Translations under genes and position numbers: made by a program
Notes under the pieces: model-generated
What the model was told of the DNA's origin: nothing
The model's database searches: none
The model's input: the letters and a program-made list of their open reading frames with translations, nothing else
From: Saccharicrinis sp. UBA6048
GTDB lineage: Bacteria > Bacteroidota > Bacteroidia > Bacteroidales > Marinilabiliaceae
NCBI GenBank assembly: GCA_002429115.1
Contig: DIYS01000043.1
Location: forward strand, 1 to 21,749
Reading direction: 5' to 3'
Length of the DNA stretch: 21,749 nt
Shown here: positions 1 through 6,550 of the stretch, one piece after another
Layout of the letters: every line of letters begins with the position of its first letter
Numbering within the stretch: position 1 is the stretch's first letter

Positions 1-148
1 GCTTGCCCCGAGGTGGTTCACTAAAACTATCACATTTCACATTGGTGAGATAATTCTACTTTTTTGAAAGATGAGGGCGTCTTCATTTTCATTTCATGTT
101 CCTACAGTTACATTTCATCCACTGCTTTTTTTGTTTCATTATTAAAGA

Positions 149-180
149 TTGATAAATGCACTTGTATGATTTTAGCTTTG
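149..180 (+). promoter_or_regulatory. Bacteroidota-type promoter for the 235-1732 unit
   Basis: TTG at 149-151 and TAGCTTTG at 173-180 are separated by 21 bp. This fits the Bacteroidota -33 (TTG/TTTG) and -7 (TAnnTTTG) elements with normal spacing. Transcription would begin a few bases after 180, leaving a leader of about 45-50 bases before the ATG at 235. The stretch 1-148 contains no convincing gene; it is AT-rich with pyrimidine-rich patches. The match is by motif and position only. Confidence 0.55.
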
Positions 181-234
181 CAGTGTTAAATCTGGAGTTG
201 AACCAGATAAGTACATACATTGTTTATTAAGATA

Positions 235-1047
235 ATGAAGAACCCAAATTTATATCGTACCTGTTTAATGGCCGTTTTTCTGGTTATTATTACATCTTCA
301 TGTAAGGAGATTATTGAATACAGCCCATACCAAAACATTGTGGAGTCGAAGTGGCAGAAGCAAAACCTGAAAAACTACAATAAGCTGCTACCTGAGGCCG
401 ATGAAGCTTTTAAACCATTTAGGGTGGCATTGATTGCAGACAGTCACACGTACTACGATGAATTTGAAAAGCAGGTGAAGTATATTAATTCACGAAATGA
501 TTTTGACTTTGTGATACATCTGGGGGATGTTACATTAAGTGCTAATGCCCGCGAGTATAATTGGTACAGCGATATCATGAATAAGATCAAGGTGCCTGTC
601 ATCACCATTATTGGCAATCACGATTGCCTGGGGAATGGCTACTCCATTTATAATGAAATGTTCGGTGAATCGAACTTCTTCTTCCGTTACCGTGATGTTA
701 AGTTTGTCATGTTTGATGATATCGTTTGGGAAAAGAAGGTGCAGGACCCGGATTTTGAGTGGTTTGATGAGGCACTGGATAATGATGATGATTATAAGTA
801 TGTGATACCGTTTGCGCATATTCCACCATGGGATGATCAGTTTACAATTGGCAACGAATATTATTACAATCAATTATTATTGGATCACAATGTTAACTTA
901 TCGGTACATGGTCACGGTCACAGCTTTGGATACCACCAACGTTATGGAGAGGTGAATTATTTGTCCATACCTGCGCCTATTCGCGATGAGTTGATCATTA
1001 TGGATGTGCAGGCAGATACCATCATTATTGAACGTATTGAGTATTGA
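235..1047 (+). CDS. Lipoprotein calcineurin-like metallophosphoesterase
   Basis: A 270-residue binuclear-metal phosphoesterase, probably tethered to a membrane by a lipid and facing the periplasm or cell surface. Residues 1-23 form a lipoprotein signal ending ITSSC, with Cys23 as the lipidated residue. The phosphoesterase motifs appear in order: DSH (about 69-71), HLGD (to 98), GNHD (127-130), a late His in AHIPPWDD, and GHGH (226-229). The first motif is D-S-H instead of the commoner D-x-H with Leu, but the ligands are kept. The reading frame extends upstream to a TTG at 220; the ATG at 235 is preferred because the signal peptide then starts with MKNPN. The substrate is unknown; this superfamily includes phosphodiesterases, nucleotidases and lipid pyrophosphatases. 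The next gene starts 16 bp downstream, so the two are probably co-transcribed. Confidence 0.85.
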   Translation: MKNPNLYRTCLMAVFLVIITSSCKEIIEYSPYQNIVESKWQKQNLKNYNKLLPEADEAFKPFRVALIADSHTYYDEFEKQVKYINSRNDFDFVIHLGDVTLSANAREYNWYSDIMNKIKVPVITIIGNHDCLGNGYSIYNEMFGESNFFFRYRDVKFVMFDDIVWEKKVQDPDFEWFDEALDNDDDYKYVIPFAHIPPWDDQFTIGNEYYYNQLLLDHNVNLSVHGHGHSFGYHQRYGEVNYLSIPAPIRDELIIMDVQADTIIIERIEY

Positions 1048-1063
1048 TTATTGACGTGTTAAA

Positions 1064-1732
1064 ATGAGAAAACTACATTATATATTATTGGTGATCATGT
1101 TAGCGTTTGTAGCTGATGGTATGGCACAATCAGAGACGGATACAACGCAAAATGATTTACCAAAACCACTACAGAGTGCTTACAAAACACGAACAGCTGT
1201 TATTAAAAAGGACACTGTTCAGTATAAGCACCGTTGGTTTATTCCGGGACAATATAAATTGCAATATGCCGGAAGCATTGGTTTTATGTCCATCGGATTT
1301 GGTTATGCCATTACGCCCATCTATCAGCCGGCCTTTTTTATAGGGTATCTAAGCGAGAATTTTGGTGGTAGTAAAAATAGTGTGGTCAGCCTGTCTCTGA
1401 AGAATAGCTTTTATTTTACCCGACAACCACTCTTTGATTATTTCAGACCGTATGGTGGATTATCCATCAATTGGGGTAATACAAATAATACCTTTAATCG
1501 ATTGCCGGATTATTATCCTTCGGAATATTATTTTCAGAATAAGATTCACTTCGCACCATTCCTTGGAGGGGAGCTGAAGTTTGATATTAACAACAGGTAC
1601 TTCTATGGTTTGGGGGTTTATACCGAGTTTTCGGCTTTTGATGCCTACTTGCTCGAAGCCATACGTACCAAATATGTAAAACCGCACATGGCCTTATCAA
1701 TGGCAGTTGGTGTGACGTTTTACCTTCGTTAA
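1064..1732 (+). CDS. Secreted beta-barrel-like outer membrane protein, unknown function
   Basis: A 222-residue protein with a cleavable signal peptide (residues 1 to about 21, hydrophobic core ILLVIMLAFVA, cleavage probably after GMA). Mature sequence from about residue 55 on is rich in Gly and aromatics with alternating hydrophobic residues, for example GFMSIGFGYAI, SLKNSFYFTR, FRPYGGLSINWG and GLGVYTEFS. It ends in a strand, VGVTFYLR. This is what small Bacteroidota outer-membrane beta-barrels look like. No enzymatic motif was seen. It lies 16 bp after the phosphoesterase gene and is probably in the same transcript. Barrel assignment is from sequence pattern only, and the family cannot be named. 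Confidence 0.7.
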   Translation: MRKLHYILLVIMLAFVADGMAQSETDTTQNDLPKPLQSAYKTRTAVIKKDTVQYKHRWFIPGQYKLQYAGSIGFMSIGFGYAITPIYQPAFFIGYLSENFGGSKNSVVSLSLKNSFYFTRQPLFDYFRPYGGLSINWGNTNNTFNRLPDYYPSEYYFQNKIHFAPFLGGELKFDINNRYFYGLGVYTEFSAFDAYLLEAIRTKYVKPHMALSMAVGVTFYLR

Positions 1733-1914
1733 GCCATTTCTTTATAGGTGGACTAATGTCATCTATAGCTAAACCCGAATTCGAATTAAATTTCAAACCT
1801 CAGATTGAGCTAAAAAAATGATTGACAAGTTAGAATTTTGAAGGAATAGTAATCTATTGCGATAAAATTTAACGTAGTCAATCAGGTTTTTAGACAAAGC
1901 AACAGTGCTTTCCA

Positions 1915-2002
1915 CTTATAAACAGTAATTTACTTCATATAAACGCTTTGAAATAGTTCACTATTACATCATCCCTTATATTTGTAAATTACTATTTATA
2001 AG
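1915..2002. repeat. Long inverted repeat, 19-bp arms
   Basis: CTTATAAACAGTAATTTAC at 1915-1933 is repeated in reverse complement at 1984-2002 with one mismatch and a 50-base spacer. The mismatch is C opposite A in plus-strand RNA but becomes a G-U wobble in minus-strand RNA, so a minus-strand transcript would fold slightly better. The direct repeat AAATTTAACGT (1865-1875, 2016-2026) lies outside both arms but does not abut them. It could be a folded RNA, a protein-binding palindrome or a remnant of a small insertion. No function can be assigned. Confidence 0.55.
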
Positions 2003-2050
2003 CGGTCTGAGGTCGAAATTTAACGTCGATATCGGGTTAATAATTAGTCA

Positions 2051-2090
2051 AAAAGAGTTGCTTTTCAACGGAAGAGCAACTCTTTTCATT
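2051..2090. terminator. Strong hairpin, possible bidirectional terminator
   Basis: AAAAGAGTTGC (2051-2061) and GCAACTCTTTT (2076-2086) are perfect 11-bp inverted arms around a 14-base loop. Each arm ends in a T-run on its 3' side (TTTTCATTTATTTT on plus; CTTTTTGAC on minus), so it could terminate in both directions. It is about 320 bp beyond the nearest gene end and directly borders the tandem array, so it may instead punctuate an unannotated transcript. Confidence 0.5.
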
Positions 2091-2113
2091 TATTTTGAGT
2101 TTGACTATTATCA

Positions 2114-2640
2114 ATCGGGCAGAAACAACGGTGAGAGGGTATTTATCTGAAGGCAATCCTTCTAAAACAGAGGAGAGAGGATTCTCAATTTTTTGTGATC
2201 TAATGGAAACAACAGTGAGAGGATGTCCGACCATAGTTGATCGGGCAGAAACGTTGGTGAGGGGGTATTTATCTGCGGGCAATCCTTCTAAAACATTGGA
2301 GAGAGGGTTCTCAATTTTTTGTGATCCAATGGAAACAACAGTGTGAAGGTGTTCGACCATAATTGATCGGGCAGAAACGTTGGTGAGGGGGTATTTATCC
2401 GCAGACAATCCTTCAAAAACATTGGAGAGAGGGTTCTCAATATTTTTTGATCCAACTGAAACAACAGTGTGAGGGTGTCTGACCATAGTTGATCGGGCAG
2501 AACCGTTGGTGAGGGGGTATTCACCTGAAGGCAATCCTTCTAAAACAGTGGAGAGAGGGTTCTCAATTTTTTGTGATCCAATGGAAACAACAGTGTGAAG
2601 GTGTCCGATCATAGTTGATCAGGCAGAAACAATGGTGTGA
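2114..2640. repeat. Higher-order tandem repeat: 42-bp monomers in 126-bp units
   Basis: Four full 126-bp units start at 2114, 2240, 2366 and 2492, each beginning ATCGGGCAGAAAC or a close variant; a partial fifth begins at 2618. Each unit consists of three diverged 42-bp monomers. The shared core AAAC followed after about three bases by a G-rich GGTGAGGG-like run recurs at 2123, 2165, 2207, 2249, 2291, 2333 and on in 42-bp steps to 2627, giving 13 cores. Units are much more alike than monomers within a unit, so a monomer array probably diverged first and the trimer was amplified later. Because 42 and 126 are multiples of three, frames stay open on both strands (minus 2037-2612, plus 2095-2346), with a 14-residue periodicity. 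I do not treat these as genes: no recognisable start signal is visible and the plus frame is cut by stops. Confidence 0.9.
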
Positions 2641-2793
2641 GTGTAATCAATTCACAATGCTACATAGAAATTTGAGCGTAAAGCTCAGAACAAAAAAAAC
2701 AGTAGGGTAAGATTGGTAGTAAAGCTAAGATTAATAGCAATGTGCTTTGTTTTTTTGACTATTTTAGTCAATTCTAATCGAAATACTTAACAG

Positions 2794-4074
2794 ATGCAGA
2801 AGAAGTTTCTTTTACTGATTACCGTTATACTGCTTGCAGGCTTGTTTGTTGGTAATTGGATTTATGGTAATATACTGGCAAAGAAGATTGAAGATCGTAT
2901 AACAAAACGCGTTGAGTCATTGGCAGTAGATGTTGATGTTCAATTTGATCAGGTAAAAGTAAACCCTCTATTTTCAAAACTTCGATTTAAAGGATTGAGC
3001 CTTACTGATGCAGAAGGCCATGAGTTATTGCTCAGCGATGAGGTGTATTTGGATATGCCATATACAGAGGCCATGCGCATCCTAAAGAGTAGTCAGGTGG
3101 ATGATTTAAAGTCATTTAAATTACGCTTTAGCGATATGTCTGTGTATGTTAAGGGGGCTGACGATCGCCTACTCGTGGATGAATTGCTATTGGCTTTCAA
3201 AGGGCATATTACCAAAGGTGATATTCAAAATCTGGATAAAAAATTCCCCTCAAAAAAGCAGTCGCTTCGGATTGAACTGAAAGGCGGAAGTTTTGCTGAA
3301 ACACCCTGGATGGATGCATTAGGTTTTACTCCTGAGCAGATTGTTCGATTTAACCAGCTTGATCGATTGGCTTTCGATTTGGATTTCAATCCTGACAAAA
3401 AAATATTAACACTCAACGATCTGCAATTACTTTCTCCAATCGTTACCTATCAGGCGGATGGCAGTTTGAGCTATAAGGGCGATGGGATGTCAAATATGCA
3501 AGCTGATGTGGCACACTCTTCTTTCGAACTGAAACTAAATGAAGAAGGCATTAGCTGGGGCAATCCAGAAACAACCGGACGTTTTACACTCAAAGGATTG
3601 GCTGTTCAAATGGATGGTGCCGTGCAGTATAAAGATCAAAAACAGCTGATCCAGCAGCAGAAAACGAATTTTTTATTGGAGGACTTAAGCATCGAATTCG
3701 AAGGTGAGCAAAAGGCCAAACTGGAAGCACAAACGGCATTACTCGGCTTAAAAATGGATCAGCTGAGTGTTGACCGTCTGGCCATTCAATCAGAGCTGAA
3801 AGATAATCGGATGGTCATTGAAAGCACACAATTAAAATCATCTCTTCTGAATGCCGATTTGGATGCCATTATTACTATTGATTCATTGAATCAGGCTGAC
3901 TCACAAATTGAAAGTGCAAAGTTGATCATCAGTGATTTAGCGCCAGGATTGCAAAACGGACTATCGACGTTTGAGATGATGACCGGCCAGACTTTACCAC
4001 GCAAAGGTAAAGCCATTGTTTTGGAGATGAGTGGGCCAGTCAGCCGGCCAAATATCAAAGGCATACGCTATTAA
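2794..4074 (+). CDS. AsmA-like membrane-anchored protein
   Basis: A 426-residue protein with one N-terminal transmembrane segment (about 5-27, LLLITVILLAGLFVGNWIYG). A long extracytoplasmic region follows, made of alternating beta-strand-like segments. The part after the anchor, with VDVQFDQVKVNPLFSKLRFKG (about 48-68), resembles AsmA/YhdP-type proteins, where VNPLFG-like and GLSLTD-like segments open the beta-taco fold. AsmA-like proteins are implicated in moving phospholipids between membranes or in outer-membrane assembly. The C-terminus (GKAIVLEMSGPVSRPNIKG) is also typical of strand-rich AsmA ends. It lies 15 bp upstream of a patatin-like lipase, which supports a lipid-related role. There is no Shine-Dalgarno. 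DUF748- or DUF945-type families are alternatives; the family call is from pattern only. Confidence 0.6.
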   Translation: MQKKFLLLITVILLAGLFVGNWIYGNILAKKIEDRITKRVESLAVDVDVQFDQVKVNPLFSKLRFKGLSLTDAEGHELLLSDEVYLDMPYTEAMRILKSSQVDDLKSFKLRFSDMSVYVKGADDRLLVDELLLAFKGHITKGDIQNLDKKFPSKKQSLRIELKGGSFAETPWMDALGFTPEQIVRFNQLDRLAFDLDFNPDKKILTLNDLQLLSPIVTYQADGSLSYKGDGMSNMQADVAHSSFELKLNEEGISWGNPETTGRFTLKGLAVQMDGAVQYKDQKQLIQQQKTNFLLEDLSIEFEGEQKAKLEAQTALLGLKMDQLSVDRLAIQSELKDNRMVIESTQLKSSLLNADLDAIITIDSLNQADSQIESAKLIISDLAPGLQNGLSTFEMMTGQTLPRKGKAIVLEMSGPVSRPNIKGIRY

Positions 4075-4089
4075 TTCGATTTTATTAGA

Positions 4090-4950
4090 ATGAACAAGAC
4101 GGCTCTTGTCCTCGAAGGTGGGGGATTTAGAGGAATGTATACTTCTGGTGTGCTGGATGCTTTTCTGGCCAATGATGTGTATTTCCCATATACAATAGGA
4201 GTTTCAGCGGGTGCTGCCTATGGTATTTCTTATGCTTCTGGGCAGTTTGAACGAAATAAGGTGGTTAACCTCAAATACACTTCCGATCCGCGTTACATGA
4301 GTTGGAGGAATTTCGTTAGAAAAGGTAATCTGTTCGATTGGGATTTTGTCTATGGTGAGATACCCAATAAATTGGTTCCCTTTGATTATGAGGCATTACT
4401 TAACTCGTCGGATCAATTTGTAATCGGTGTTACAGATGTATACAGTGGCAAGGCGGAATACCTGAAGGGCAATACCATGACCAGGCAAGAGTTGCTGAAT
4501 GCCATAACCGCTTCATCAAGTTTGCCTTTCGTGTCGCACATGGCGAGGTATAAGGATCGCTTGTACATGGATGGAGGGTTGTCAGACTCTATTCCGGTAG
4601 GGCAGGCTTTGGAGTCAGGGAATGATCGAGCTGTGGTGGTATTAACCCGCAATAAAGGCTATCAGAAAAAAGAGGCAAGCCTGCCATGGCTGATAAAGCT
4701 GCGTTATCGAAAATACCCAAAACTGGTAGAGGCGATTCTTACCCGGGCTGATAGGTACAACCAGACTCTTGCTAAGCTAGAGCAACTCGAGAAGGAAGGA
4801 AGGGTTTTTATTATTCGTCCTCAGCAAAAAATGACCATATCCAGGATAGAGAATGATGCACAAAAGCTGGATCTCTTGTATCAATCTGGTTTCGATGAAA
4901 CCACAAACATTATGACACAATTAAAAGACTGGCTGGATAATAAAGGTTGA
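4090..4950 (+). CDS. Patatin-like phospholipase, YjjU-type
   Basis: A 286-residue serine hydrolase with a Ser-Asp dyad. It has the oxyanion-hole glycine motif LEGGGFRG (8-15), the nucleophile elbow GVSAG with Ser39, and the DGG motif with Asp161. Length and layout match the cytoplasmic YjjU-like patatin group; no signal peptide is present. The family hydrolyses acyl esters of phospholipids or related lipids; the substrate here is unknown. It starts 15 bp after the AsmA-like gene and is very probably in the same operon, suggesting membrane-lipid turnover or remodelling. All key residues are present. Confidence 0.9.
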   Translation: MNKTALVLEGGGFRGMYTSGVLDAFLANDVYFPYTIGVSAGAAYGISYASGQFERNKVVNLKYTSDPRYMSWRNFVRKGNLFDWDFVYGEIPNKLVPFDYEALLNSSDQFVIGVTDVYSGKAEYLKGNTMTRQELLNAITASSSLPFVSHMARYKDRLYMDGGLSDSIPVGQALESGNDRAVVVLTRNKGYQKKEASLPWLIKLRYRKYPKLVEAILTRADRYNQTLAKLEQLEKEGRVFIIRPQQKMTISRIENDAQKLDLLYQSGFDETTNIMTQLKDWLDNKG

Positions 4951-4956
4951 TACCAG

Positions 4957-5094
4957 ATAGGTTCAGAGTTTGGAGTATTGTGTTCTGAGTTTAAGGTTGG
5001 GGTTTTCAAATCAAAGTTGTACAAATAAGCAATTCAACAGTTCAACAAATCAACAACTTAGCAAATTACCAAATCAACAGTTCAACTCCTCAAC
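4957..5094. repeat. Phased 7-bp and 8-bp degenerate repeats between convergent genes
   Basis: From 4957 to 5005 the sequence falls into seven 7-bp blocks, mostly ending in GTT (such as CAGAGTT, CTGAGTT and TAAGGTT). From 5015 to 5094 it falls into about ten 8-bp blocks near AANTCAAC (such as AATTCAAC, AGTTCAAC and AAATCAAC). The two halves are roughly complementary in character, GTT-rich then AAC-rich. It lies between the convergent patatin and phosphoesterase genes, where no ordinary hairpin terminator is visible, so it may act in 3' end formation. A similar 8-bp-phased region lies at 15787-15925. Confidence 0.65.
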
Positions 5095-5118
5095 TTTTAA
5101 ACATTAAACTTAATAAAC

Positions 5119-6405
5119 CTACATCGGATCCGTACCAATTGTACCACGCGTCAATTCAATAATGGTAATTTCAGGAGGCATACCCACTCTGGCTGGCATT
5201 CCCAGGTAGCCGAGACCGCGATTGACATACAGATACTGATTATCCTGATTGTATAAGCCGGCCCATCGTTTGAATTTATACTTGGCAGGGCTCCATTGAA
5301 AATTCTTAAACTCAATGCCAAATTGCATGCCGTGCGTATGGCCAGATAACGTCAGGTCATGATCGAACTTCTTGGTGACCTCAGCATCCCAATGATCAGG
5401 ATCGTGAGATAGTAGGAGTTTGAATGGTATCTGATCAGTGCCTTTGTTTGCTTTATGCAAATCACCATATTGAGGAAACGGCGGATGGCCCCAGTTTTCA
5501 ACGCCCGTAACGGCAATCTTATCACCGTTTAATTCGATGGATTGAGAGGCATTATTTAGCAACTTAAAACCTAACCGTTCGTGTGCATGCTTAATGCCTT
5601 TAAGGTTGTTGGCTTTATCCTGTGGTCGATCCCATTTGGTGTAATTACCGTAATCATGATTGCCTAAAACCGAATATTTTCCTAAGCGCGCATTTAGTTT
5701 AGTAAAGACTTTTTCCCAGCCAATGGTTTCTTCGTAAAAATTATTAACCAAATCGCCCGTAAAACATATTAAATCAGGGTGCTCTTCATTAATCAGGCGA
5801 ACAGCCTCTTCCATCTCCTCATAGTTGGAGTTAAGGCTTCCAAGGTGAAGGTCCGAAATCTGCACGATCTTAATCCCTTCAAATGCTTCAGGCAGGTTAG
5901 GGAAGGAGAGCTTCGTGTAGCGCTTGCTAAAAGCAAAACGACCTTTTACAAAACCAAATAACAGTGAGATAAAAGGTGCTGAAGCCATAAAGATGCCTAC
6001 TTGGCTAAGGAATTTCTTTCGTGTAATAACCGGATAACGGCCGTCGTTCATCTTCTTAATTTTCCCATCGCTCGAAAATTTATTTTTCACTTTAATGGCT
6101 CTGTGAGTCAGTTTATAACCCACGTAGTAGAATAGCTTTGGTAAATAAATGAGCATATATGAAAATATCAACCATTGAAAATACAGATAGGTGTCTGCAT
6201 TATTGGTTGTTTTGATGATTGACAATAGTCCGCCGAAAGATAAAATATAGAAAGACGGTACGATGTAAAACCACAATGTGCCAAGTGGAAATGAGAAATA
6301 ACCCACTTGCTTATCTTCATCATTGTGTATTAAGCGATGAAGTAAAAAATCCAATACAACAGTAAAAACTACAACTCCAACAAATGCACCCAAGGTATAT
6401 TTCAT
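5119..6405 (-). CDS. Membrane-bound calcineurin-like metallophosphoesterase (YkuE-like)
   Basis: A 428-residue protein with about three N-terminal transmembrane segments (roughly residues 2-25, 40-63 and 77-98), a fourth hydrophobic stretch near 135-155, and a C-terminal phosphoesterase domain. Metal-site motifs are complete: SDLH (about 184-187), TGD (to 218), GNHD (248-251), SHDPDH (around 334) and GHTHG (355-359). This layout matches the YkuE-like group, which includes putative UDP-2,3-diacylglucosamine-type or phosphodiester hydrolases; the substrate is unknown. The hydrophobic stretch before the catalytic domain may be a Tat-like or membrane anchor, but no twin-arginine was seen. The frame opens at a TTG at 6468; the ATG at 6405 (MKYTLGAF) is chosen because the first membrane segment begins there. 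The large gene at 6551-9526 lies upstream on the same strand, 145 bp away. Confidence 0.85.
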   Translation of the reverse strand: MKYTLGAFVGVVVFTVVLDFLLHRLIHNDEDKQVGYFSFPLGTLWFYIVPSFYILSFGGLLSIIKTTNNADTYLYFQWLIFSYMLIYLPKLFYYVGYKLTHRAIKVKNKFSSDGKIKKMNDGRYPVITRKKFLSQVGIFMASAPFISLLFGFVKGRFAFSKRYTKLSFPNLPEAFEGIKIVQISDLHLGSLNSNYEEMEEAVRLINEEHPDLICFTGDLVNNFYEETIGWEKVFTKLNARLGKYSVLGNHDYGNYTKWDRPQDKANNLKGIKHAHERLGFKLLNNASQSIELNGDKIAVTGVENWGHPPFPQYGDLHKANKGTDQIPFKLLLSHDPDHWDAEVTKKFDHDLTLSGHTHGMQFGIEFKNFQWSPAKYKFKRWAGLYNQDNQYLYVNRGLGYLGMPARVGMPPEITIIELTRGTIGTDPM

Positions 6406-6550
6406 CAACACTAATTTCGTTCCTACTCTATTAACTTGCTCTCTGCTCCTCGAAAATTGATTACGCAAGAATAATGTAAAGGTTTGATATTTTGGCTGTT
6501 TGTATACATCTTTTAAGCTTTTTTAGTAATAAAAGCCAATCAAAGAAACC

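Larger units (their letters stand above)
1733..2793. other. Gene-poor intergenic kilobase with structured repeats
   Basis: About 1.06 kb without a convincing gene. It holds, in order: a 9-bp imperfect hairpin just after the preceding gene (1743-1767, arms starting TATAGGTGG with two G-T pairs, no T-run after it); an 11-bp direct repeat AAATTTAACGT at 1865-1875 and 2016-2026; a 19-bp inverted repeat (1915-1933 and 1984-2002); a strong hairpin (2051-2086); and the 42/126-bp tandem array (2114-2640). From 2641 to 2793 it is plain AT-rich DNA, with one short hairpin TTGACT/AGTCAA (2755-2771) before the next gene. A weak promoter-like pair is TTTG (1947-1950) and TATATTTG (1977-1984), but its spacing of 26 is too long. 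Confidence 0.6.

Noticed and set aside
1..148. Possible end of a gene entering from the left
   Set aside because: All three plus frames stop within about 70 bases without a recognisable protein end; the short frames elsewhere are under 30 residues.
220..234. TTG start at 220, and likewise at 6468, 9535, 12354 and 18199
   Set aside because: In each case the next ATG gives a proper signal peptide, membrane segment or family N-terminus; at 18199 the TTG lies inside a -7 promoter element.
1947..1984. Promoter TTTG / TATATTTG in the gene-poor region
   Set aside because: Spacer of 26 bp is too long and no gene follows; noted only as a weak resemblance.
1865..2026. MITE or insertion sequence with target duplication
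   Set aside because: The 11-bp direct repeats do not abut the inverted arms and no transposase is present; kept only as a repeat.
2037..2612. 191-residue minus-strand frame across the tandem repeat
   Set aside because: It is open because the repeat period is a multiple of three. No start signal or promoter is visible, a strong hairpin lies within its end, and other frames are open too.
2114..2640. CRISPR-like array
   Set aside because: The whole 126-bp unit is conserved; there are no unique spacers between short identical repeats, and no cas genes nearby.
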